NCBI RefSeq assembly: GCF_042186555.1
Contig: NC_133334.1
Coordinates: forward strand, 25,964,971 to 26,028,970
Direction: 5' to 3'
Origin: Aquarana catesbeiana
Taxonomy: Eukaryota > Chordata > Amphibia > Anura > Ranidae
Length of the DNA stretch: 64,000 nucleotides
Made by a program: the position numbers and the translations under genes. The notes beneath the pieces are model-generated. The model was not told where the DNA came from and did not search any database. It saw only the letters and a list, made by a program, of their open reading frames with translations. Positions 54,102 through 64,000 of the stretch are shown here, piece by piece (within the stretch, counting starts at the first letter, position 1; every line of letters starts with the position of its first letter).

Positions 54102-54537
54102 TGCCCCGTACACACGGTCGGACATTGATCGGAAATTCCGACAACAAAATCCTAGGATTTTTTTCAGACGGATGTTGGCTCAAACTTGTCTTGCATACAC
54201 ACGGTCGCACAAAGTTGTCGGAAAATCCGATCATTCTGAACGCGGTGACGTAAAACACGTACGTCGGGACTATAAACGGGGCAGTAGCAAAAGCTTTCAT
54301 CTCTTTATTTATTCTGAGCATGCGTGGCACTTTGTGCGTTGGATTTGTGTACACACGATCGGAATTTCCGACAACGAATTTTGTTGTCGGAATATTTTAT
54401 ATCCTGCTCTCAAACTTTGTGTGTCGAAAATCCGATGGAAAATGTGTGATGGAGCCCACACATGGTCGGAATTTCCGACAACAAGGTCCTATCACACATT
54501 TTCCGTCGGAAAAACCGACCATGTGTACGGGGCATTA
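54102..54537. mobile_element. MITE, CGTGTGTACGGGGCAT family
   Basis: ATGCCCCGTACACACGGTCGG at the left, and CCGACCATGTGTACGGGGCAT at the right. The symmetry continues several bases beyond (CACTCTA / TAGAGTG). Interior as in the copy at 44921, with which it shares long near-identical text (AAACACGTACGTCGGGAC). Confidence 0.85.
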
Positions 54538-54576
54538 GAGTGTAGTTCTGAGAAGAGCCAATTATTATTACTACAG

Positions 54577-55042
54577 GTATGGTATAAGCATAGTTACAGC
54601 TTACCTATGGGATCCCTGTGTAAGCTGGAAATCACTGTAGTCGGCACCACTACTCTGGTGATCTTCACTAGCTTCCGGATCCCGTGCTGAGTGGCTGCCC
54701 TGCTCTATTGTGAATGCAGGAGATTGCTCGCTCGACACAGGCACTATTCAAAGAAGGCTTTGCATGTTCTCAGTGGATGCAAAACGTTCTCTGATTGAAC
54801 GAGAAGACAAGGGTGACACAACTGCTCGCCTCGCCACCTTAGTCAATTGAAGAACACTTTGCATCAATCGAGCATGGCGCAAGTGCGGAGCGAACCGCCT
54901 CCTGTGTTCACTTTTCAGTAGGACAGCCGCTCAGCACGGGACCCAGAAGCTAGTGGAGATCACTGTAGATGTGGTGTCTACTATGGCGATTTCCAGCTAA
55001 TATAGGGATCCCACAGAGATAGGTATATGCATCGTTACATTA
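54577..55042. repeat. Imperfect inverted repeat
   Basis: TATGGGATCCCTGTGTAAGC with TGGAAATC at the left mirrors GATTTCCAGCTAATATAGGG with ATCCCACAGAGATAGG at the right. Inner blocks (ACTAGCTTCCGGATCCCGTG and GACCCAGAAGCTAGTGG) also mirror. Probably a decayed foldback element. Confidence 0.55.
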
Positions 55043-55218
55043 ATCCAAGCTGGACTAATGTAACTATGTAAAAATATGTATACTTGGAATTTTTCTTTAA
55101 TGCCATTCTGTAATCTATATGCTGCAACTTTCCTCACACCAGTGGGTGATGTGTAAAAACAGCAAAGCACAGAGTACCTACTAAAAACCCTTCCAAATTT
55201 TCTGTTTTATATTTGCAG

Positions 55219-55512
55219 CTCAGCCTGTTGTGGAACAGATCACCTCTGAAAATGTTGGTCAGCAGATGAAGCTTTCCTGCAGAGTCCACTCCTTCCACCC
55301 AAAGACTATAGAGATTAAATGGTTCAAGGAGAAAGATGAGTTACCTACAACGGACTCTGAATTACATATTGATGATGATGGTCTGTACAGCGCTTCGTCC
55401 ATTCTAATGTATGTACCAGAGAAGGAGGACAATGGAAAAACATTGAGGTGTCAAGTTGACCACACGAGTCTCCTAAATCCAGAAATTCGTGAATGGAAAT
55501 TGGAAGAGCAGA
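55219..55512 (+). CDS. Exon 7: canonical Ig C1 domain
   Basis: 98 codons, TTTGCAG acceptor, GTAAGT donor, phase 1 both ends. Clear C1 domain: MKLSCRVHSFHPKTIEIKWFKEK (first cysteine, tryptophan), YSASSILMYVPE, and KTLRCQVDHTSL (second cysteine with the classical CxVxHxSL ending). The last residues, REWKLEEQ, look like a stalk. No transmembrane or cytoplasmic exon was found in the remaining 8.5 kb, so the gene probably continues beyond the window. Confidence 0.85.
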
Positions 55513-56490
55513 GTAAGTAGAGCAGGACAGGAGTGGCATGGGAAGGGGGTTGGAGGTCAAATTTCATGTTATTGGGACTTTAGTGTTGCCAATCCGTTCA
55601 GCGTGTAGGGTCCCTCAGAAAGCCAGAAATTCTAGCTATGGGGGAACATATGACTTCCTTCCTCTACTCTCAATATACAGTCCTCTGGCTTGAGCAGTCA
55701 ATCATCATGTCCAAACATTGTTAGAAAGTGGCAGGGAAAAGGTTATCATTAAACTTCTGTAATTATGTATCTGGTTAGAGGTAAAAAAATGATGAGGGCT
55801 TCCCTTACATTGCTGGTCTAAAAGTACCTAAAATGGAGGCTAGGGGGTAAAAGGGCACAGAGTGGCACAAGTGTTGAATGTCCCATCTGCAGATGATGAA
55901 TTCTGGTAGAAGCTGTGATGTAGCTCGAGTGTGAGATGCTCAGAATGATTAGGATGTCACTGAAGAGCATAGTGGTCACTACAGAGGTACAGACTGGCAC
56001 AGCAGCTGGCAGGAACACACAGAAAGCTGAAAGCAAAGTCTGAAACAAAGGTTGGCAACTGTCAAGACAGACAGCAAGCAGGATAGCAACTAGTCATGGT
56101 CTGAAGACTAGCTGAGGTGATAGCAGGGAATCAGCAGAGACAAGCCAAATTCAGGAACTAGCTAGGTCAGCAAGGGAAATGCAAGGTAAAAGTAGGTCTA
56201 AGTGGCAGACCTTTGCCTGCATGTTGAAGCATACACATGAGTGTGCCATATTCTGATGCTATTCTGATAGTAAGCATGGTAAAGGAGTGACAGGGAACTT
56301 ACAAAGTATTTGGAGTTAGGTCTCCAAAAAGGGAAAAGAGCACATAGTAATCAAATGTGGGCTTGAAACTTTGATCTGCAGAAGGCAGTGTGCCTTTGTT
56401 TAATACCGTAGTTTACAGATACAAATTACAGTAATAAAAAAAAAAAAAAAACTAAAAAATATCTTTTTTTTCCCGTTTAAATAGTATACT
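55513..56490. other. Intron 7 stretch, nothing recognised
   Basis: Contains a short A-run and unremarkable intronic sequence. No exon with hydrophobic coding was seen. Confidence 0.3.
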
Positions 56491-56499
56491 AAATAAATA

Positions 56500-57367
56500 C
56501 CATATAAGTATAAGTCGTTCCGAGTATAAGTCGAGGCCCTAATTTACCACAAAAAAATGGGAAAACTTAGTGACCCGAGTATAAGACGAGGGTGAGAAAT
56601 GCACAGCTACTGTAAGTGGAAAAAGAGGGTCAACAATGCCCATTTGCAGCCTCACTGTGCCCGTTTGCAGCCATAGGTCCCCCGAACTTCAAACTCCGTA
56701 GTTAAGGGTTCCTAGATGCCCCCTAGCTGCAGCCAAAATTTGGGGTCTCTGAACCCAAATGGTCCCGAAATGACATTGCTGCAGATGGACACAGTTGACC
56801 AACTTTGGGGCCCCGTATCTCGGGGCCACTTAGTACTAGGACCCCCAAATTTCGTGTGCAAACTCAGTGGAACTAGCACCATAAAATATCCAGCTGGGGT
56901 TTCTAGCACCCAGTGTCCCCGAGATACAGGCCCCCAAAAATCGGTTCAGAAAATGTCAAGCACTTTTCTGCAGCAGAGAATGACATTTTCTGAACCGGCT
57001 TTGGGGCCCCGTATCTCGGGGCCACTTGGTCCTAGAAACCCCAGCTTTGGATATGTTATGGTACCAGTTCCACTGGGTTTGCACACCAAATTTGGGGTTC
57101 CTAGCACCTAGTGGCCCTGAGATACATGGCCCCAAATCGGTTCAGAAAATGTCAAGCACTTTTCTGCAGCAGAGAATGACATTTTCCGAACCGATTTTGG
57201 GGCCCTGTATCTCGGAAGTGGCCCTGAGATAAGGGGCCCCAAAGTCAGTTCGGAAAATGAAATTTTTTGCTGCAGAAAAGTGCTTGACTCGAGTATAAGT
57301 CGAGGGGGGCACTTTCAGCACAAAAAAATGTGCTGAAAAACTTGACTTATACTCGAGTATATACGGT
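56500..57367. mobile_element. MITE with 'TATACTCGAGTATAAGTC' termini
   Basis: Left GTATAAGTCGTTCCGAGTAT and right TTATACTCGAGTATATACGGTA are inverted ends of a MITE family widespread in fish and frogs. The interior repeats CCCCGTATCTCGGGGCCACT and AAATGTCAAGCACTTTTCTG blocks two or three times. Confidence 0.7.
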
Positions 57368-57872
57368 ACCTTCTATGTCCTTAAGAAAAAAATTACATTT
57401 ATTCAGGAACAAAACGTTAATCTCTTCAGATTTCACAGACAGGCAAGTCTGGCCATACACAAGTGGATGGGGTGGCTTCTCGACACTCTCCTGCTTTAAA
57501 TGAAAAATCAAAGGAGATGAATACTTTACCAGCCCAGGTACCACTAGCAGGCTTCAGGCCTCCTTATACGACAGTGTCCAGAAGGAGTACTAACAGTTTC
57601 AAAAAGATTTCACAACACCAAATCCATGCATCACATCATGTTCCAGCCTCTTTCCTGGCTTAGCCCATTATATACTCACTTAGTTATAGGCCACAGACCG
57701 GCAGATAAACACAGACAGCCCCAGATCTGTGAAACAGCTTTTGCCCAGCTCTGGATATTCTACTGTCCTCTCTCTCCCTAGGCTCAACCCTCTAGGGAAA
57801 AGGGTGTAGAGGGGCCCTTGGCAAAAAGTTGCCCGCTAAAGGAGACATACTTTTCCAGCAGGCAGTGATTCT

Positions 57873-59257
57873 GAAATAAAAAAGAGAAATCTTGCGAGCC
57901 ACAATAATCCAATGCCTTAATGGAGAATCAACTAAATATGAATATAAATGCCCAGCTGCAAACGCAGATCACGTATTCATGGCCGTGCAGTAAATACAAA
58001 CAGAGAAAAATGCGCTGCGCTTAGGTATATATCATTGTGTACATTCACCCTACTGGTACCATGTGCACTGAATAAAAAAGTGCCATGTGCACGTGATACA
58101 GATCTAAAATCAATTCTGCATGTATAAACCAATATATCAAAAAAGTGCAACTAAGTGCTATATGTAATAAATCCAAAGTGCAATGTGCAAATGATTGATA
58201 AACTCTACGTATATAATTAAATAAACGCAATGCACATTTGTTAATCAATCATAATGAAATCAACTCAGCATGTATCAATCAATGTGCCAGAGAAGTGCAA
58301 CAAGGTGCCATATGTAATAAGTCCAAAATGCAATGTGCAAATAATAGATAAACTCTGCATATATAAATGTAATGCACACTCACTAATCGATAATATTCAA
58401 TAAAATTAAAACGTGCACTATAAATATTATATCATATACATATCACATGCAAAACTCCAATAAAATCATATAAGTGACAGGTGATAAAATATATATACAT
58501 AGAACCATATGAGTGATATGTGATGCTTGAGACAATTATTGTCCTTATTTGTGAAAATTCCTCCAGTATAACATCACATAGCAGTGTGTAGTGAAAAAGT
58601 TCCAAAAGAAAAACTATGGTGCTCTAAGGTGAGCGCAACCACTTTGGGGGTCACCGAGGCACATCACGGCATGATCTGGGCACTGTGATTCAGCAATTGG
58701 ATGTTTTTCTGCGAAGCACTTTATGCACTCATCATATCCATATCACTCATATGGTTCTATGTATATATATTTTTATCACCTGTCACTTATATGATTTTAT
58801 TGGAGTTATGTATATGATATAATATTTATAGTGCACGTTTTAATTTTATTGAATATTATCGATTAGTGAGTGTGCATTACATTTATATATGCAGAGTTTA
58901 TCTATTATTTGCACATTGCACTTTGGATTTATTACATATGGCACCTTGTTGCACTTCTCTGGCACATTGATTGATACATGCTGAGTTGATTTCATTATGA
59001 TTGATTAACAAATGTGCATTGCGTTTATTTATTTAATTGTATATGTAGAGTTTATCAATCTTTTGCACATTGCACTTTGGATTTATTACATATAGCACTT
59101 ATTTTCACTTTTTTGATATATTGGTTTATACATGCAGAATTGATTTTAGATCTGCATCACGTGCACATGGCACTTTTTTATTAAGTGCACATGGTACCAG
59201 TAGGGTGAATGTACACAATGATATATACCTAAGCGCAGCGCATTTTTCTCTGATTGT
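57873..59257 (-). mobile_element. Foldback retroelement copy D (inverted dimer)
   Basis: Left arm 58001 to about 58535 pairs with right arm about 58735-59252. The 13-bp direct repeat AGGCAGTGATTCT (57860-57872 and 59258-59270) flanks it. Here the extra tail (57873-58000, 128 bp) lies at the left, so the unit is in the opposite orientation to A, B and C. Outer arm end: GAGAAAAATGCGCTGCGC. Bases 57368-57859 before it and 59271-59682 after it hold no recognisable element. Confidence 0.8.
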
Positions 59258-59697
59258 AGGCAGTGATTCTATTGCCTCTGGCAGAATCTTTACCATTCAA
59301 CACTTTTGTGTTGGATGCCTGCTCACTCACTGGTGTCCGTTTATGAAGCAGTGATCAGCAGTGATCCCAAGGATCGCCGCTGATCACAGTCCATAAACAG
59401 TTTATGAAACAGAGATAATCATGGGGAGAAGTGTTTGAACTTGTTCTTCGCCGATAATCTCTGCACATGGAGAATCCTCATTGAATGACACAGTAACGGG
59501 CAGTTTATGAAGCTGCGATCTCAGCGCTTCACTGGCGATCTGTGTCAGAGTTCACACTCCCAGATTCACCAGCTCAGAGGTGGAGAATCGGGGAGTGAAG
59601 AGAGAATCCCAGGGGATCTGAGGAGGAAAGAAGAAGGTTTTTAACTTCTTTCTACCTCGTTCAGACCCCCCAACACTGTAACCATGTCCCCTGTCAT

Positions 59698-61048
59698 GAA
59701 ATATGTGAATAGAGCAGCGCTAGCGACAATAAACTAAATAATATGTCACTGCTGCTGTAAGAAAGTACAAGTACTTAAAAATTATAAAACAAACATATAC
59801 AGCGCTGGTAAAAAATGTGCTATACCATGAATATCCTATATGTAAAGTGCTCTGTGCAATACTGAAATACTTAAATCCATAAATGACATGGGTAGTGAAT
59901 ATTGGTGTACACTGGGTGCAATCCACAAATAAACTGCTAGTTCCCCATAAACCTTATACATAAAGTGCAATTTACAATAAATCTGCAATCGGTACTTGCC
60001 CAATTGCTAGTGAAATAATACATGTGCTAACAGAGTTGATATAGTGCTAATAAACAGAGGCGGCTCTAGACTTTGTGAGGCCTTAGGCAAAACTTAGACA
60101 TGAGGCCCCACTCACTCCCATAATGGGAAAAAAAAATTCAAGGGATGAAAATGAACTGTATTAGGAGGGTACAGTATAGGGGAGTGGACAGTACAGGGGG
60201 TAGGTAAGTGGGCATAATAAAGATATATTTTCCTCAAGCAGAGCTGCACAGGGAAGCTGCTCTCACAGATCCTACCTATTCTGGTAGGCTGTCACAAAGA
60301 GAGAAATAAAAGGGGGATGGGTGGAGAAGGAAAAGGGAAAGGGAATAGATAGAAAGAAGGAAAGAAAGAGATAGAAAGAAGGAAAGAAAGATGGAAGGCT
60401 AGATAGATAGATAGATAGAAAGATAGAAGGAAGGAAAGAAAGAAAGAGAAGGGGGTGGAGACGGAAGGGAAGGAAGAACATCCCCTACATCAGTGTAATC
60501 ACTGGGAGGCATGAGGGACTGGATGGATGGATGGATGGATCAGACTCCCCTTGTCCTTTTCTGTTTGCTGGTCTTCAGCTTGAATCTTTCCGCCCACACA
60601 TCCCCTTCTCTGAGGCAGAACAGAGAACACTGCCGAGGAGAGTGGGCGGGGCAGACACAGGAGGAGAGGGCGGGAGGAGGAGGAGGAGCAGAAGCTCTCT
60701 CTCCTCTTCTGTCTGGCTGTGCGGGCAGCAGGGGGAGGGGGGAGATCTGTCAGAGCTCTACACTGAGCGGCTCTCCGTGTCTGTGATCCGGAGCTCCGAT
60801 CACACGTCTCACTCGCAGCCCGTATCTCTCCCTGTAGCAAAGTGAGGGGATACAGGACTGTGTGATGGCGGCGATCTCTGCTGCTGGAAGGGGCGGCTCT
60901 CTAATTAGGTAAACTAGCCAGCTGTGCGAGGCCCCTATGACTGCGAGGCCTGAGGCCACCGCCTATTTCGCCTAATTAGAGAGCCGCCTCTGCTAATAAA
61001 TAAACCTAAATAAATACCGGCTGGGCTATTAAACAAAGCCCTCATTAG
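59698..61048. mobile_element. Short retroelement copy H (non-inverted), with hAT inside
   Basis: The 15-bp direct repeat CATGTCCCCTGTCAT (59683-59697 and 61049-61063) flanks about 405 bp once the hAT at 60055-60992 is removed. The left end has TAGAGCAGCGCTAGCG, as in copies C, D and G. The interior has GCAC/GTGC-rich text (AAAGTGCTCTGTGCAATAC) like the foldback arms. No poly(A). Confidence 0.65.
60055..60992. mobile_element. hAT element, CAGAGGCGGCTCTAG family
   Basis: A perfect 8-bp duplication, CTAATAAA (60047-60054, 60993-61000). Same ends as the element at 50728. The interior has GAAA/GATA microsatellite (about 60340-60445) and a GC-rich half with several chance open frames. Confidence 0.9.
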
Positions 61049-61077
61049 CATGTCCCCTGTCATATTTATGTGTATAC

Positions 61078-61080
<3 letters not shown>

Positions 61081-61117
<37 letters not shown>
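61081..61117. repeat. (TA)n microsatellite
   Basis: About 17 TA dinucleotides, followed by ATGTGTGTGCATATGCATG. Confidence 0.95.
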
Positions 61118-61118
<1 letters not shown>

Positions 61119-61429
61119 GTGTGTGCATATGCATGTATACATATATAAATATATAATGTAGGGGGACTCGTTTTTTTAACATTAACCACACCGTCTGTCA
61201 GTGTATTGAGCGGTGATAATTTATCACTGCTTAATAAACTGACATCTCTGTGTTTCTGTGAATTTCTGGTACTGTAATCTTGTAAGGTCTCACGAGATTC
61301 CAGTATCAGGGGGCGTTAGAAGCATGTTTGAAGCATTTGTAGATTGCTTCACTCCTCCAAAGGTGAAGCGATCTACTCCGCTTCATAAGCTGGCACACAG
61401 AGGAGAAATTTTAAGATAGGGGTAAGTGG

Positions 61430-62425
61430 CGCTACCTATAATGGGGGATCTATTGTGATAAGTTGTGCTAAATATGTAATTAAGGGCTCCCGCTCAGCAG
61501 CAAGAAAAAACTTTTGTGCATAAAAGTGTCCTCACCTCTTGTGTGAAAGGGATCTAATCTGTAGAAGTCCCCTCTACATTCTGTGTAGTAAACCAATTAT
61601 TCATCAATACATAAAAGGTGAGAGCTCATAGACCCGACAAGCATATGTTCAGTACCCTCCAACCATCCAAAAACTTTAATGTTGGTGATGGGAGGTATAT
61701 TAAATAATCAATACTCCATGTGGGTGATTAGTGAAAAAATATTATAAAATCATACGGGTGTGAGGATCTAGTCCACATATGAAAAAAAAAAAAATATATA
61801 TATAGATAATTCCAACAAAAAAAAAATAATATATAAATAAAATACAGTTCCAAAAATATATATGTCTATATAAAGTTCCAGCAAAGAAATGAATTTATAG
61901 TGTTCCAACAGTGTTCTTTATAATTGGTGACTTTCGTGCAGATAACCAGCTAGTATCCAGTGACTTGCGGTGCTCCCCCTCAAGGATCCCCACTCACCAG
62001 CTCCCTGCAGGGTTAGTAGGCATGTAGTATTAAGCCTTGGTATGGTGTCCTTGATTCCAGTGAGGTTGTTCCTGGGTACTCCCGCTCCAGACACAGAACC
62101 GATCCGTAGTATGGTCATCCACATAGGAAAGGAAACAGGGCTCCCGTAGTGTATTACATTTTTAAAAATTCTTTATTAAAAAAATTGATTGCCCAACAAC
62201 TCGGGCTAATATATAAAAGTAAATAAACTAAAAAACTAAATAAACCAAGCCAGAAAATCACACTGCGTATAATGGTAAGCGCAGAGAGAGCTCGTGGACG
62301 CCAAAGCCATCAGCTGAGCGTCGTGCGCCTCAGCATCGTTCCACACTCTCTTCCGCTTCCGCGTGTGATGTAATCGCGTAGCTCCGCCTTACGCGTTTCG
62401 TCATCAACGTTATCAAAGGCGTAGC
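61430..62425 (-). mobile_element. Short retroelement copy E (non-inverted), limits approximate
   Basis: Shares the module order of copies F and G: an outer GGCGCT-type end (about 61430), CACTCACCAGCTCC text (about 61990), a TTCTTTATTAAA stretch (about 62170), then a GC-rich part ending in the ACGCGTTTCGTCA motif (62391-62403). I could not find a convincing target duplication, so the ends are uncertain. Confidence 0.45.
62391..62419 (-). other. Hammerhead-ribozyme-like motif (copy E)
   Basis: The minus strand reads CTTTGATAACG, a short loop, then ATGACGAAACGCGT. GAAAC is canonical. The first half is UUGAUAA rather than CUGAUGA, a change at both partners of the C3-G8 pair that would keep pairing as U-A. 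No cleavage triplet assigned. Confidence 0.35.
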
Positions 62426-62629
62426 TAGCGTACCTCATACTCAGCTATATGTAGGCTTTGATTTCTTGCAGTTCCTGGATAAGTTGTTGACTATCTCGTA
62501 AGTAGGATTTTCCTTGTTGGACTAGTGGCTTCAGGTATTTGTCCAAATATTCTCCTAATCTTGAAAAAATGGAGTTGATCCCACTTATTATGGGCCTACC
62601 TGGTGGTTTGTGCATTCTTTTATGTATTT

Positions 62630-64000
62630 TTTAAAGTGGTAAGGGAATAAAGACGGCGCTGCCCTCAATATGATTGGGTGCTATAACCTAATACGGTAAA
62701 TGAACCTGAACTAGGTGTTCATAGTGCAATTTCACCAAATTTTGCAGAAGTAACCAAAAGCGATAGATCCAAAAGATCAAAAAACAAAAGACAAATGCCG
62801 TAACCTCAGTGCATACGACACTGCTACATAAAGTGAAATAAAATAAAATAAAATAAAATAAAATAAAATAAATTCCCCCAGTGGGTTAAATAGTTATTTC
62901 AAAATAGAGTAGTACAGTATAAGTGAACAGTGGTTGAATAAAAAATTAAGTTTCCTCAAAACTCAAAAGTTTTGGGACAAAATGGCGCCAGGGGTGCTGT
63001 GAAATAAGTGATAATAAAAAAAGTTTTTAAATTGAATATATATGTAGTGTTACTATGGTCTCCGTGTGCCGTTATCATGTGTATATAAGATAATGCTACA
63101 ATTTCCAGAAGTATTAAGACACCATGGCGTATGTGAACCAAAAAAACAACTTTTGTGAACCATAAAAAACTTAATTGTGGCACACTATTAGCACACTCCC
63201 TGTGAGTTAAATGCAATTATATAGAAAAGCATACAGCAGCCATAAATCCAGTTTAACAAATGCATATGCAGCAATCATTAGCTCCTAAAAGGTCCATGCA
63301 AGGGGTCATACATAAATGACCAGGTGGGGAAGACAGAGTCCAACAATATAAATGCTGTTAATTGTATCCTTGGGGACACACTGCAGTGACTTCCGTGCCT
63401 TTCGCTCAAGACGGTGACTTTCAGGTGCTCACCCCCCAATGATACCCCACTCACCAGAGATGATCACCCCTGCAGGGGTACCGAGCGGCAGAGTGGGTGT
63501 CCCACGGCAGGTGATATTCACTCCGAGTGTGCTTCCCTTCCTCTACAGCTTTTGGTCCTTACAGCTACTCCAGGAAACAGATGTATTCTAATGTGGTCAG
63601 GATATTCCAACGATTTGCCAACTTCAACTCTCCAGTATACCGGAGAAAAAGAAACACAAGGGGGCCTCCTTGGTGAAGTACGTTGTATAAAATTTATTGC
63701 ACATAACCGTTACAGAAGAGTCCCATTGCAAATGTTCACAGGCTACAAGCCAAAAAACCAAAGTGAAAATTTAAAACAAGCACCGCTGTGTGCAGGGTTG
63801 GAACCGGCAGCGAGTAAGGTCGTGCGTTCCACCGTGCGTTCCAGCCAGCACTTCCGGGTATGACGTGTGAGCGTGACTCCGCCTTACGCGTTTCGTCATA
63901 GGACGTTTTGAAAACCTGCCTTTGAAAACGTCCTATGACGAAACGCGTAAGGCGGAGTCACGCTCACACGTCATACCCGGAAGTGCTGGCTGGAACGCAC
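62630..64000. mobile_element. Foldback retroelement copy F, runs off the window
   Basis: The outer end near 62630 carries GACGGCGCTGCCC, and the modules of copy E follow. At about 63917 the sequence turns into its own inverse: the stretch from GTGCGTTCCAGCC (63831) to GGACGTTTT is mirrored from AAAACGTCC to the last base. Only the first 80 bp of the second arm are in the window. An (AAAAT)n run lies at about 62833-62870. Confidence 0.65.
63919..63955 (+). other. Hammerhead-ribozyme-like motif at palindrome centre (copy F)
   Basis: CCTTTGAAAACGTCC, loop, then ATGACGAAACGCGTAAGG. CGTC/GACG can form stem II. GAAAC is canonical and the first half is UUGAAAA. The GAAACGCGTAAGGCGGAG stretch is identical to that in copy E. 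Confidence 0.35.

Noticed and set aside
60499..60845. Overlapping frames of 91-113 codons on both strands
   Set aside because: GC-rich interior of a hAT element bounded by 8-bp target duplications. No homology recognised and both strands are open.
63414..63863. 149-codon plus-strand frame, considered as a possible 3' exon of the Ig gene
   Set aside because: No hydrophobic or signalling motif, and it falls within foldback retroelement copy F.

Overview
This window is vertebrate nuclear DNA. It carries one multi-exon immunoglobulin-superfamily gene on the plus strand, with introns of up to about 20 kb packed with transposable elements. The repeats (TTAA-bounded repeats, PIF/Harbinger-like and hAT miniature elements, Tx1-like L1 LINEs, Tc1 elements) and the protein style suggest an amphibian with a large genome, most likely a true frog (Ranidae). 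That attribution is inference, because no species-specific gene was available to test.

GENE. A short promoter region with an ISRE/IRF-type motif (GAAAGTGAAA core) precedes a signal-peptide exon (5922-6009). It is followed by an Ig V exon (25868-26227), an Ig C1 exon (29000-29594), a transmembrane exon (29702-29800) and three further C1-type Ig exons (45411-45824, 49103-49438, 55219-55512). Every internal junction is phase 1, so any exon can be skipped without losing frame. The V-C1-TM part resembles B7-H6 (NCR3LG1), the NKp30 ligand, whose family is known to be expanded in amphibians. The first C1 exon is split by a 265-bp inverted-repeat element with a 3-bp target duplication, which shifts the frame. 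Its edges happen to form a possible GC...AG intron. The exon at 45411 keeps a C1 fold pattern but lacks both disulphide cysteines. The 3' end of the gene lies beyond the window.

REPEATS BY REGION. 1-5.6 kb: 25-bp minisatellite, Tigger-like element, degenerate L1 with a hAT insertion. 6-17.5 kb (intron 1): a 3-kb inverted-repeat retroelement, a TTAA-bounded repeat split by a second L1, and tandem TTAA repeats. 17.5-23.2 kb: an LTR retrotransposon with two hAT insertions and a Tc1 end. 26.7-28.6 kb: intronic minisatellite. 29.9-44 kb (intron 4): Tc1 transposon carrying an L2/Rex1-like LINE, a large palindrome, and a 4.5-kb hAT that contains a minisatellite with a foldback retroelement inside it. 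45.8-64 kb: further foldback retroelements, and hAT elements that carry minisatellites.

MOST INTERESTING NON-GENE SIGNAL. At least seven insertions (7068-10059, 13733-14428, 38156-40746, 46022-46881, 57873-59257, 59698-61048 and 62630 to the window end) look like one loose class of short retroelement. Six have 11-15 bp target duplications, and several are head-to-head inverted dimers. Four contain or centre on a motif that resembles a hammerhead-ribozyme core (CUGANGA, stem II, GAAA), with a different half of the core preserved in different copies. I read these as candidate Penelope-like or retrozyme-like elements. That reading is inference and can be tested directly.
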